A DNA stretch of 64,000 nt, from positions 444,901,292 to 444,965,291 of the forward strand of contig CM077115.1 in assembly GCA_039619475.1 (NCBI GenBank), in the 5' to 3' direction. Made by a program: the position numbers and the translations under genes. Shown here piece after piece: positions 34,401 through 43,210 of the stretch. Numbering within the stretch: the stretch's first letter is position 1; each line of letters begins with the position of its first letter. The notes under the pieces are model-generated. The model ran no database searches, was not told where the DNA came from, and was given only the letters and a program-made list of their open reading frames with translations. Source of the DNA: Icerya purchasi (Eukaryota > Arthropoda > Insecta > Hemiptera > Monophlebidae).

Positions 34401-34604
34401 AATTAGGACGCCACCTTTAGTATTACCAGTTGTTATGAAATCGCTTCGAGTGATGTTATAACCCTTTAACTTTACATTATGATTCGGATTTAATTTTGTC
34501 TCCTGAAGGCATATTACCATAGGTTCTAGGTCCTGTATAAGCAATTGTAAAAATGGGAGTTTGGATATTATACTATTTATGTTCCACGATATTATGTTTA
34601 TCAT
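31401..34604 (-). CDS. I-like ORF2 (endonuclease + RT), one in-frame stop
   Basis: The frame begins with MINIISWNINSIISKLPFLQ. Endonuclease landmarks: VICLQETKLNPNHN, YILTGDFNSHNIIWG, LYNSDHFPQII; then VPWWNHECRTVIKNK. RT: VVPILKPDKNKNQANSYRPI, GFRKGRSTIDNILRF, FDMEKAFDLIS, LGVPQGSVLSPLLFI, YSIFADDLAIYMRG. C-terminal: LSRIRIGHTKLTHGSLL and CALCNTQSLSIEHVISVC. A single TAA at 32942-32940 lies eight codons before 32915 in the same frame, so the whole ORF2 (about 1068 codons) is otherwise intact. No RNase H is visible. Confidence 0.85.
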
Positions 34605-34619
34605 GATGGTGGAGTAATA

Positions 34620-36071
34620 TTAATATAGTTATTTATGATTCTTCCATCAGATCGGACAAGTTTTCCAAGCTGTCCTCCTCGGAGTCCGTTTTTAATGCGT
34701 TCTATAATTCGACTTCTGTTTTTAACTTTTTCAGGAACCACGTGAGAGTCCTCTTCGTATCTTTACTTAGATGAGGTTGGATTTCTTCTACCATATATAT
34801 ATATAATTCCTTGTATGTTTTCCGTGTATTTTTTTGTGAGCTCGATTTTATTTTTGTTGCCTTTAACGTTTAGTAGCATATTTACGAACTCATTTGAAGT
34901 AATGGGGCACATATTGGGGTGAGTTTCTTTGAATGCTTTTAATTGTGTGTGTATTTTTTCGATTTCATCTCCGTTTAGATCTAATTGCGTAGCACAGTCT
35001 TCTGTTTTTGGTCTTTTTGTTTTTTTTACTTTTAATATCTACGTTAACTGATTCGGTTATTTCCATTGCTGGGGCCTTAAAGTTATCTTCACGTTCTACC
35101 TCTTGATTAGTATCTTCTAGGATTACTAAATTTTCCTTCAGTTTAGAGCTAGAGTTTTCAGATTCGGAGCATGACGTTGTAGTGGGTGGCGCTGGACGTT
35201 TTAGCTGTTCTCGGTCAGTGGTAACTTCAGGTTTCTGTTTAGTTTCTGCAATAAAATCTGTTTCCTCACTCCTAATTACTGACGGACATTTTTTTGCTTG
35301 GTGTCCAGTTTTCTTGCATATAAAGCAGACCAAATTTTTATCCGTAGTTAAAAATATTCTATAATCTTTTCCATTGTAATTTATCAGTAATGAGTCAGGT
35401 ATGTACAAATTTTGTTCATTTTCTAGCGAGTAGAATATTGCCCGTCTGAAGCTGCAGATGTGCTGAAACATTGGTTGTTGGTGTCCTGCTTTTATAAATG
35501 TCATGGGAGATGTTAGCTTCAGATTAATTTCGTCTGTAACGATCTTTTCTATAATGTGATGTGGGATGATCGGGGATACATTAGATATGATCAATTTTTT
35601 AACCGGGCTTATTAACGGTCGGGCCTTTATTATTACATTGTTTATTTTTATTTCTCCGTGTTTCCAGATGAATTCTTCAGCCGTTGTATTTGAATCAAAA
35701 TAAAAACACATTCTATTGTTAGACATACGTGATAAGAAGGTAATTTTAGATGGTGGTATATATTTACTAACTTCCATGAGATAATCTTCATTCGTAAATT
35801 CGCCCATAACTGGGAAAACAATTGCTTGTTCTTCTGTAGGAAAGTTGGAAGCATTATTGATACTTTTTGTATTTTTGACAGCGTTAGAAAAACTAATCGG
35901 TTCTTTCGATTTATTTTCTACTTTGGTGGTTGATGTCGAAGGTTTCAGTGCATTAACTTGACTGTGTTTCGTTTGTTGTACAGAAACGGTGGAAGTTGAA
36001 ACTTTTGTTTTACTCGTAACCTGGTTCGCTTGATGCGAAGTCGGCCCGGATGGTGGTTTATTTTTCTTCAT
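34620..36071 (-). CDS. I-like ORF1 (gag-like, CCHC zinc knuckle)
   Basis: The main frame (36071-34965, 368 residues) has a Ser/Thr-rich N-terminus, a globular middle (VKKLIISNVSPIIPHHIIEK) and one CCHC knuckle, CFICKKTGHQAKKC, at about residues 252-265. ORF1 proteins of this group bind element RNA. After an A-rich run at about 35040-35008 the reading moves to another frame, where a C-terminal domain is visible (LNGDEIEKIHTQLKAFKETH, NEFVNMLLNVKG, EEDSLENLSDLMEES). The same domain occurs at 52120-52465 and at the end of the 62583 ORF, so the shift is probably a mutation. Confidence 0.75.
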
Positions 36072-36351
36072 TTTACGGTAGTTTATGTGGCCTAAGTGGC
36101 CACACTGATTTTAAAATAATTCGAATGGCAGTTGTACGTAGTTGAACAATCGTTATCAATAATTCTGATAAGATAAATGAACGTTTCGAATAATTATATT
36201 ATTTCGAGCGCGACGACTATTGTATTTAACAGATAATAGGACGGAGTCGTAATCGAACTAAAACGACTTACCTATCGCTGATTTGAACGCTGAAAACACG
36301 TACGAACACAAACAAAACAACCGATCGGCTCAAGTAAAATAAAGTTGTAGT

Positions 36352-36506
36352 TATAGTCTGTCGAGCCGGATTTTTGAAATTCGAAAAATTTGGCAAGTTA
36401 CAACAGTTTAAAAAAAAGTGTGCATTTTTGTCATAAATGTCACACTTTAATTATGTTTATAACATTTTTTAATCACAATATCAAAAATCCGGCTCGACAG
36501 ACTATA
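36352..36506. mobile_element. small MITE (Tc1/mariner type)
   Basis: Two 26 bp inverted repeats, TAGTCTGTCGAGCCGG... from 36354 and its complement ending at 36504, border about 100 bases of AT-rich sequence with TA at each side. Size and TA target fit a non-autonomous Tc1/mariner-type element. Confidence 0.7.
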
Positions 36507-36688
36507 GAGAAAACAATTTCGGATATTTAAAAAAAAAAAAAGTGCATTAAAAAATATTAAAAACTGTACGAGTTATCTTGCAGACCGTGTCGGAAAAAGT
36601 AGTTTTGAGAAAAACGCATTTAAAGTTTCAAGTGCATTTCGCTCAAGGTTGCGCGCAGCTAAAGCAAGAACTTTATGATTTTTTAAAT

Positions 36689-37135
36689 TTATTTTGTTAA
36701 CTTACGTCTAATCTCCCACTCCAGCTTCAAATTGTATGCCTTTTTGTTTATTTTTTTCCAGTCGACGAGTTGTTCTGGCCTCTTCTGTTGCATTAGTAGC
36801 CTCTCCGAGACAATTGCGGTACCCCTCGCGTATCCAATTTTTATTCCAAGTAATCTTTCTATTCTTAATGAACTCTTTGCTCCATCATTAAAAGTACATA
36901 CAGCAACATTGGTAGCTATATCAACTACTTTCTTACTACTTGGACTACATTTGGGTGCAATTTTCCAAATCTTTGAATTGAAACTCTCATTGACATTTTG
37001 TGTAAATCCACCCAAGCATTTTTCCAGTAATTGATCGCCACTTAATGATTCATAGATGGCTTTCAACATTTTTACGCGTCGTATACTTAAAAAATAGCTC
37101 ATTTTTCGCAAAACCTTAAAGGTGGTTTTTTCCAA
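36689..37135 (-). pseudogene. DNA transposase C-terminal fragment
   Basis: The 148-residue frame reads GDQLLEKCLGGFTQNVNESF, NSKIWKIAPKCSPSSKKV and DIATNVAVCTFNDGAKSSL, which resembles a conserved block in animal Mutator-like or Kolobok-type transposases (CLxGxTQNxNES(F)NSxIWxxxPK). No complete transposase is present; upstream frames are broken. The family call rests on recalled motifs. Confidence 0.55.
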
Positions 37136-37698
37136 GCAACCGAAATGCGGTTATTCCAAATAGCAAACGTTCCATCGATATGATAAGACATTTTGGAAGT
37201 CACTGAAAGAACGACACACTTTTACTGATTTTATTCCTTCGTCGATTTTATAAAATCCGGAGTTTTTTTCTATAAAGCGGTGCGCAATTCGAGTTCTCAG
37301 CAGGCGGGTTATTTCGGGTCAGTGCGCAATTCGAGTCCGATTAGTCACTGTGTGAAATGTTGGTGCGCAATTCGGGTGTCCGCATTTTCCTGTGTTTTTG
37401 ACAATTTCTCAGGCTTTTCTACTGCTATTTCTCCGGCTTCTTCGGGCAACGTGCAAACTGGCATTCTTCGGTAATAACGCTAAGTCTACAAATTTCGTGA
37501 GAATTGCGACTATGCACGGCGTTAGAGTGGCAATCTGTTCATAGTGTCCATTAGTGCATCAGACTCTCGTCGGGCAGTCACGTTTTCTGTAATAACTTTC
37601 GATCTATGGGAAATTTTTATAATCAACTTTCACAGAAATACGCCTAAAACTATAGAAAATAATAATCCGTAAAAAAAAAAATCGATTTTTTGAAAATT
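37136..37698. other. inner terminal region of the TTAA transposon
   Basis: Contains three copies of TGCGCAATTCGAGT or a one-base variant (37281, 37323, 37363) spaced about 41 bases apart. Nothing else recognised. Confidence 0.45.
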
Positions 37699-37720
37699 CT
37701 GGACGTATGTACCCCCTTAA

Positions 37721-38937
37721 GGAAGCTCTTTGAGAGCATGTTAAATAAACGGCTTGTCTGGTTTCTCGAACATAATAACTTAATTCATAATAATATGTTC
37801 GGTTTCCGTCCCTGTCTTGGTCCTCCTGATTGCATTAGTGTTTTCCTTTCTGACATTTATAATTCCTATATAAACAAAAATTTTACTATCGCAGCCTTTA
37901 TTGATGTTTCCAGTGCATTTGACAATGTTCACCTCCCTACTCTCAAAAATATAATGCTGTCACTACATCTTCCGGACTGTGTTGTTTCCCTTATTATTAA
38001 TCTCTTCCAAAGCCGGACTGTACATCTATCCACTTCTTGTTATTCCACTTCAAGAAAAGTTTTTTGTGGTTTTCCTCAGTGTTCCTGTCTTAGTCCTACT
38101 CTCTTCAACATCTATGCTTCTCATACTGCTTCTCTTCCATTAAATTCATCGTCCCTATTCTATGCTGATGATATCCTTATTTACTCTTCTTCTCGCAACT
38201 TAACAGATGCTGTCTTAGAACTAAATAGGTCATTAGTCACTATAGAAAATGCTCTTTTCAATATTCATCTTTTTGTCTCTCCTCATAAATCCGCGGCCAT
38301 GGTTTTTACTTTCCGTCCATATAATCCTTCCTCAATCAATCTAACCTTAAGTCATTATCCTGTCCCTCTTGTGGAGAGCTTCTGTTATTTGGGTGTGCTT
38401 CTTAACGGTCGTCTCTCCTTTCACGAACATATTAATCACCTGTATACTTCTTGCCTTAAAAGGATTAATCTTTTAAAATCACTCTCATCGTACAGGTGGG
38501 GTGGTGATCCTTACATTCTTTCCTTATTGTATAAGTCTCTTATTCTTTCTAAGTTGGACTACTGTTCCTATATATACGGCAACGCTTCTAAATCTCTTCT
38601 GTTAAAGCTTGACCGCATTCTAAATTCCTGTCTTCGTCTTTGTCTAGGTGCACGTAAATCTACTCCAATTCCTGCCATCCTCTCTGAATCCAAATCACTC
38701 CCTTTGTTCATCCGCAGATCCTATCTAGGCTATCGTTTCCTAATCAAACGCCTTCCCTCCTTTTCCTCTAGAATTATAGCTGCCTATTGCTCTATTTTTC
38801 ACAACTGGCGTTTTACTCCCAACAGAATTCCAATTTTATCTTTCATTTCTGTTCGTCTTGCCAATTTTTCTCCCTATATTTTCTCCTATGATAAATCTCC
38901 GTACTTTTCTCTACCAATTTCCTTCCTCACTCTATAG
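37721..38937 (+). CDS. reverse transcriptase of the RNase H-bearing element
   Basis: The open frame reads RKLFESMLNKRLVWFLEHNN, MFGFRPCLGPPDC, IAAFIDVSSAFDNVHL (normally KAFD), CGFPQCSCLSPTLFNIYAS (normally GxPQGSxLSPxLF) and SSLFYADDILIYSSS (catalytic YADD). The thumb follows (LLYKSLILSKLDYCSYIYGN, RLCLGARKSTPIPAIL). The PQC in place of PQG is notable. RT motifs 1-2 lie across the TTAA transposon at 30968-31004. A stop after FLTL separates it from RNase H. Confidence 0.8.
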
Positions 38938-38954
38938 TTAGATCTGAATTTCAT

Positions 38955-39530
38955 ATGGTTTTAAGCTCTTTATTTCCCAATCATTCCGTTATTTTTACTG
39001 ATAGTTCTAAGAGGGCTGATGGGGTTGGTGCCATCTTTGTTTTTCCTTCTCACAACTACTCCGAATCCTTTAAACTTCCTTCCTGCTGCTCTATATTTAC
39101 TGCTGAATCTGCTGCCATACTTCATGCAATTCTTTTTATCTCTTCCTCTTCTATCCTCTCGGATAAATTTCTTTTAATAGCTGACTCTGAAAGTGTCTTG
39201 CAGGCGGTCTCTTCTCCCTTATCGTTGCCTTCTTTTGATCCTTTCATTCTCCTTATTCGCAATCTAATTCACGAATTATTCCTGTTCCGTTCGATCCAAA
39301 TTGATTTATTGTGGATTCCTAGCCATGCTGGAATTGAGGGTAATGAGGTGGCTGATTCCTTGGCTCGCTCAGGAGCATCCAATGGATATCCTCTTCATAA
39401 ATTTTCCGCTCACAATATTAATCATATTTCCAAACAGTTTCACCTTAGATTATGGAAGGATATTTATTTTTCCCTTTTCTCAAATCTGAATTCCCCTTTT
39501 ATCTTTCCGTTCAGCCTTTACCTTCTTTGA
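38955..39530 (+). CDS. RNase H domain of the same element
   Basis: Contains all four catalytic motifs of RNase H1-like domains: VIFTDSSKRADGVGAI (D), FTAESAAILHAI (E), LLIADSESVLQAV (D) and LLWIPSHAGIEGNEVADSLA (H and D). It degrades the RNA strand during cDNA synthesis. It follows the RT after one stop and a frame change, so it was once part of the same protein. Confidence 0.85.
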   Translation: MVLSSLFPNHSVIFTDSSKRADGVGAIFVFPSHNYSESFKLPSCCSIFTAESAAILHAILFISSSSILSDKFLLIADSESVLQAVSSPLSLPSFDPFILLIRNLIHELFLFRSIQIDLLWIPSHAGIEGNEVADSLARSGASNGYPLHKFSAHNINHISKQFHLRLWKDIYFSLFSNLNSPFIFPFSLYLL

Positions 39531-39883
39531 CCAGATGGTTCGACATGTTTCCTTCCCTTTGTCGTCCCCTGATCACCGCTATATGTCGTCTTCGTTTCGG
39601 TCATACCTTTCTTCCTTCGTCACTTTTTCATTTTTCCCTCGTTTCTTCTCCCCGCGATATTCTCTTCACCCAGAAGATTTCTTTTTTTCTGTGTGATATC
39701 AATCACGTCTTCTTCGAATGTTCCTCACTCTCTTTAGAATGTTCTCTCTTTTATTCTCGGCTTTTGGATCTTCGTCTTCCTACTCCATACAATGATTCTT
39801 ATGTTCTCTCATTTCCTTCCTCGTCAGTTGTTCCTATTCTAGCTTCTTTCATTCATTCAATCTCGCACCAGATTGAAATCTAA
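39452..39883 (+). pseudogene. C-terminal domain of the RNase H-bearing element
   Basis: Reads LITAICRLRFGHTFLPSSLF and INHVFFECSSLSLECSLFYS, the conserved RLRFGH...HxFFEC ending seen also in the truncated copy at 42140-42530. It overlaps the RNase H frame by a frameshift near 39500. Confidence 0.7.
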
Positions 39884-39984
39884 TATGTTATCCTCCTTTT
39901 GAACAATTACTTAGATTCCTTGGCTGATTGGGCTGTTGCTCTTCGTTGGCGTACCCATAAACAAAAAAAAAAAAAAAAAAAAAA
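39884..39984 (+). other. 3' end and poly-A of the RNase H-bearing element
   Basis: GGCTGATTGGGCTGTTGCTC ... TGGCGTACCCATAAAC followed by about 22 A. The related copies end in a comparable short block before poly-A. Confidence 0.7.
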
Positions 39985-39985
39985 A

Positions 39986-40653
39986 GATTTTCGTTAATAT
40001 AATATATCTTCAAAGCACTTTCTTCATTACCCGATATTTCTTTATCGAATATTTTGACGCTCTTTTTATGCTCGAGGAACAGGTCGGCTATCCGTCTACC
40101 GGGTTTAGTAATAATCGGCTTCGGTAATTTTAAATTCTTGCTGGGCACCCTGTGACAAGCCAGAATGTCCTCTTTTTTTACCTCAATGTTTAATTTTTGC
40201 GCCACCTTAATGGCAATTTCCTCTACATTTTTTCCTGGTCTTTCGGAGACTCCATGTAGCTCAATATTCTCTCTCCTACTATATTGGGCTAATTTATTTA
40301 CTGTCGTTTTCAGTTCGGCGATTTCACTATCTTTTTTTTTTTGTTTCAGCAGTTAAGACATTAACTTGCTCCCTCAATGCCTTCACTTCATTTACGAGAG
40401 AGCCGTGGATTTGCACGAGGTCGTCGTACTTTTCCGAAATGAATTCGAAGCATTTTTTAATCTCCGTGAACTCTCTCCTAAGCTCTTGAACGGAACACTG
40501 TTCGATCTCTTCGTCCCGTTCGTCATCTTTCGAGCGGTACTCCGTTATTTTTGTATCTTTTTTGGCAGTTGGTTCAGTACTTGATGTGCTGAAATCACTG
40601 TGCTGCCTTTTGCACTCTTTCGCTGTGTTTTGTAATCTTTTCGGTTTCGGCAT
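39986..40653 (-). pseudogene. ORF1 N-terminal part of the CR1/L2-like element
   Basis: The minus frame starts MPKPKRLQNTAKECKRQ and has an acidic segment and a likely coiled coil (VQELRREFTEIKKCFEFISE, LVNEVKALREQVNVLTAETK). After a T-run frameshift at 40331-40341 it continues with AQKLNIEVKKEDILACHRVP and SALKIYYINENL, a typical L1-like/FP25K central domain. The rest is at 30769-30601. Confidence 0.75.
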
Positions 40654-41203
40654 TGTGAATGGATAAAATTATTACTGATAAGAACTATTAAGAAATATAG
40701 AAAGTTCTTACTTGTTGTTTCTCGACAATCAATGAATAAACGCGTTATCATTAAACTTTACTCGACTACTGATTATTCGTAGATATGTAGATATATGTAT
40801 GTAGATATATATGTAAATATATATGGATATATATATCCTGTGTGTGAATTACACTGCTCTAGATTTTGCAATATCATTGGTAGAAGTTCAGATGTTATCA
40901 CATATTTTGAGATATTAGTATATTGAAATATAAATAATGTGATTCTTAAATTCCATTAAAGATTCTGTTCCACTTTTGTTGTTTATTTTTATTTATAAGG
41001 AATTTGTTTCCTGAATAGTGTATTTAGGGAACAGTTTGAAATACAGTATGTATATAATAAGCATCCTTTAAGCCTTTAAAAACATTCTATAAATTATTGA
41101 TGATGAATAAGCATTAACTCTCTGTGATCAAAGTAGATTGTGAAGTGTATATATAGAGATGATTTACATGTAAATTTTGATGAATTTTTAATTACCTGTA
41201 ATA
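40654..41203. other. non-coding, TA-rich
   Basis: Includes an imprecise ATATGTAGATATATATGTAA repeat at about 40780-40840. No gene seen. Confidence 0.45.
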
Positions 41204-41955
41204 ATGACGTCAACGAGTAAAGTGATGGTTAATGCTGGTAATAACGGAATAAATAATGAAGTAATTCTTAAAAGCGAACTGGAAAGGATACGCAGCGATA
41301 TAATGAAAAAATATAATGCGTTAAAGTATGCGACTAAATCTATTACGAACACTTCAGCTGCAATGCTTGAACCTGTTACAAAACAGTTACTGGATATTTG
41401 GGAATCATTACAAATACCTAAAAGGATGAAAAATGGTTCTAATGGAATAAGTGATGATACATCAATGGTTAAACGTCACAAACTTTCTGACGACAGTAGG
41501 AAACGTGATTATGAGACTGATATTGAAAATGAAGAAGAATATGAAAATCGTGATAATATGTCTGGATATAAGGCCCTTGATATACCTGAAATGGCTCCAT
41601 TTCAAATAGATATGGTGACGAACCTGTACCAAATGATCCTGTATATGGGATACAATATAATGCTAACACTCGTGAGTATATGATGGGTTTAACACTAATT
41701 TCATGGAATCGGAAATGTGGTGAAATTTATTTAGGAAAAGGAAGAACACTAACTAAATTTCCTTACACGCAAGGACTGATCCATTTACTGATGGAAACAA
41801 ATGTTGATGAGAATAAATATACAAATAATGATTTAGCTTTATATAAACAAATACTGGAATTTACCGGAGCTCATGTACGTGTTACTGGTGTATTAAAGGG
41901 TACTCCACTTCCTAAATACAGAAAAATAATACGTCCTCTGTTTCAATCTAGATAA
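41204..41955 (+). pseudogene. compact virus-like or Maverick-associated gene, one frameshift
   Basis: The first frame (41204-41683) begins MTSTSKVMVNAGNNG and has an N-terminal helix (LKSELERIRSDIMKKYNALK) and an acidic middle. Near 41615 the reading shifts to a frame that runs to 41955 and ends in a conserved-looking module (CGEIYLGKGRTLTKFPYTQG, LIHLLM, NNDLALYKQILEFTGAHVR, PLPKYRKIIRPLF). I recall this module (GxxYLG...TPGLxELL...Y..IL..TNAH...KY.xII.PLF) from arthropod proteins of unknown function near large DNA mobile elements, but cannot verify it here. No intron is evident. Confidence 0.5.
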
Positions 41956-41981
41956 AGAATGTAAAAGTTTATCAGGGTAAA

Positions 41982-42140
41982 ATGAAAAAGAAACGTGCAT
42001 ATAGGACTGTTCGCAAAGTAAATCATGAAGACTCTCATTTCAATTATTCTGACGATCCAAATGAATTGGTTAAGCGATTATTGATACTACACAAATCTAA
42101 ACAATCGGGAAATAATGGTTTAGATACTGAAATTCGGATG
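41982..42140 (+). pseudogene. small downstream gene, truncated
   Basis: Starts with ATG 26 bases after the previous stop: MKKKRAYRTVRKVNHED, then FNYSDDPNELVKRLLILHKS, SGNNGLDTEIRMIE. I recall a DPNELVxRLxLLxxSxxxGNxxxxNEIxxIIEELREA ending in arthropod mobile-element proteins. The frame here is cut by the retroelement at about 42140, and no matching remainder follows it. Function unknown. Confidence 0.45.
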
Positions 42141-42596
42141 ATTGAGTTTCATTCAGCCGATTCCTCGTGTTCCCTGTCTTGGTTTCATTCTATTCCTTTC
42201 GCTCGTCGCTCTTCTATTGTCACCCTAATTCGTCTCCCGATCAATCATTCTCTCCTCCCCTCGTCTCGTTTTCGATTTGCTTTGTCGCCTTCTCCTGATT
42301 GTTCTCTTCACGATTGCGATCCTTCTCATACATGTGATGCTGATCACATTTTCTTCGAGTGTCCTGCTCTTCGTAACGAACGTTCCCTTTTATACAGTCA
42401 GCTCCTGTCATTAGGTCTCCCTACTATGCCCTATAACTCTTCCTTTATCCTCTCCTTTCCTTCATCTTCTGTGGTGTCCGCACTGCTGTCCTTTGTTGCA
42501 TCCATTTCGGACCACCTAATGATCTAGTTTTTTAGCTTAGTTTTCTTGTTGTTCGGTCAATACCGCTGGCGCGTCCACAAAAAAGAAAAAAAAAAG
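42140..42596 (+). mobile_element. 5'-truncated copy of the RNase H-bearing element
   Basis: Codes for the C-terminal domain only (FARRSSIVTLIRLPINHSLL, DADHIFFECPALRNERSLLY), then TACCGCTGGCGCGTCCAC and a poly-A interrupted by G. It interrupts the small gene at 41982. A close relative lies at 39452-39984. Confidence 0.75.
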
Positions 42597-42828
42597 TATT
42601 TGCAATATAACTTGAATGTTTGAATATAGATCGAAATCATATCGTTTTATCATTTTTGGTAAGTACTCCAAAATCGTACCACCATAATCTACTTCTAGTA
42701 CCCATTTTGTAACCCACAACTTGAATTCGCCCACTACCATTGAAACCTAAGGATAATTCAATATTTGTTGATATGTAGTAACAGTTTTTGCTACGGTTTA
42801 TAAGTCAAGTGTGCAAAACTTTTAGTAC
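42597..42828. other. unassigned
   Basis: No gene seen. Confidence 0.35.
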
Positions 42829-42993
42829 AAAAACACCCAGCTGAAATAACGCAAGCACATCTGGAGAAAGTCGCTCTTTCATCTTCAATTACTGAATGTA
42901 AAAAAGAAACATATATAGCCCTACAAAAACACCTCCACAATCCGAGCCGGTTGGATATTGGGTCAATTTATGTGCTTGGAGGTGATATGCGGT
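42819..42993 (+). other. possible orphan exon
   Basis: Between TTTTAG near 42819 and GTGAGC near 42993 there is an open frame reading QKHPAEITQAHLEKVALSS, TECKKETYIALQKHLHNPSR and LDIGSIYVLGGDMR. Composition is protein-like and both borders look like splice sites, but I cannot name the family and see no partner exons. Confidence 0.3.
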
Positions 42994-43069
42994 GAGCGTT
43001 ACTCGATATTTAATTATGGAAAATTTATGGCTTTCCATTTTGTAAATAAAATTAAAATTAAAGATTATT

Positions 43070-43210
43070 TGGCTGTTTTTCCCGACGATTCGAGAAAATG
43101 TTTAACCGATTTTTATTTTTTTGCTTAAAATTTGATTTTCACATTTTTCAAAATTTGGGCTCTTTGATTTTAAAATTTTGGGGTCTCGTATTTTTCCTAT
43201 ATTGTAGTGC
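43070..43210. repeat. satellite-like repeat, left part
   Basis: Contains TTTTTCAAAATTTGGGCTCT and TTTTAAAATTTTGGGGTCTC, the same pattern as at 8600 and 51380. The CR1/L2-like element at 43211 is inserted in it, and the array continues after 45355. Confidence 0.55.

Larger units (their letters stand above)
31265..36345 (-). mobile_element. I-like non-LTR retrotransposon, nearly full length
   Basis: In order on the minus strand: 5' leader (about 36345-36072), ORF1 with a CCHC knuckle, ORF2 with endonuclease, RT and a C-terminal Cys-His region, then a short 3' UTR ending in a TAAATAAATATATATA-type tail. ORF2 is open except for one TAA. It lies inside the TTAA transposon and is the youngest large insertion of this nest. 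Confidence 0.8.
31005..37716 (-). mobile_element. TTAA-flanked DNA transposon with 18 bp TIRs (Kolobok- or piggyBac-like)
   Basis: GGGGGTACATACGTCCAG at 31005-31022 is the exact reverse complement of 37699-37716, and both ends are bordered by TTAA (31001-31004, 37717-37720). Removing it rejoins an RT frame (SSFRPISLAPCL with RKLFESMLNK), which confirms the borders. TTAA duplication is used by piggyBac and Kolobok. The one transposase piece (36689-37135) looks closer to the animal Mutator-like/Kolobok group than to piggyBac. The element also holds a complete I-like element and a MITE. Confidence 0.8.
30770..39984 (+). mobile_element. RNase H-bearing non-LTR retrotransposon (I-superfamily type), 5' truncated, itself interrupted
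   Basis: RT starts at about 30968 (SSFRPISLAPCL) and continues at 37721 (RKLFESMLNKRLVWFLE) once the TTAA transposon is removed. RNase H and a C-terminal domain follow, with a poly-A tail at 39963-39984. AGATTT target duplications flank it. Related copies sit at 42140-42596 (+) and 58050-59345 (-). Confidence 0.75.
28814..40653 (-). mobile_element. CR1/L2-like non-LTR retrotransposon split by 9.2 kb of nested insertions
   Basis: ORF1 begins at 40653 on the minus strand and runs to 39986. It resumes at 30769-30601 once the 30770-39984 insert is removed, and the endonuclease part of ORF2 follows at 29713-28814. The duplicated AGATTT at 30764-30769 and 39985-39990 marks the insertion. Joining the two sides gives NENLTRYYKHL, a normal sequence for the FP25K-like ORF1 domain. 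RT is not present downstream. Confidence 0.75.
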
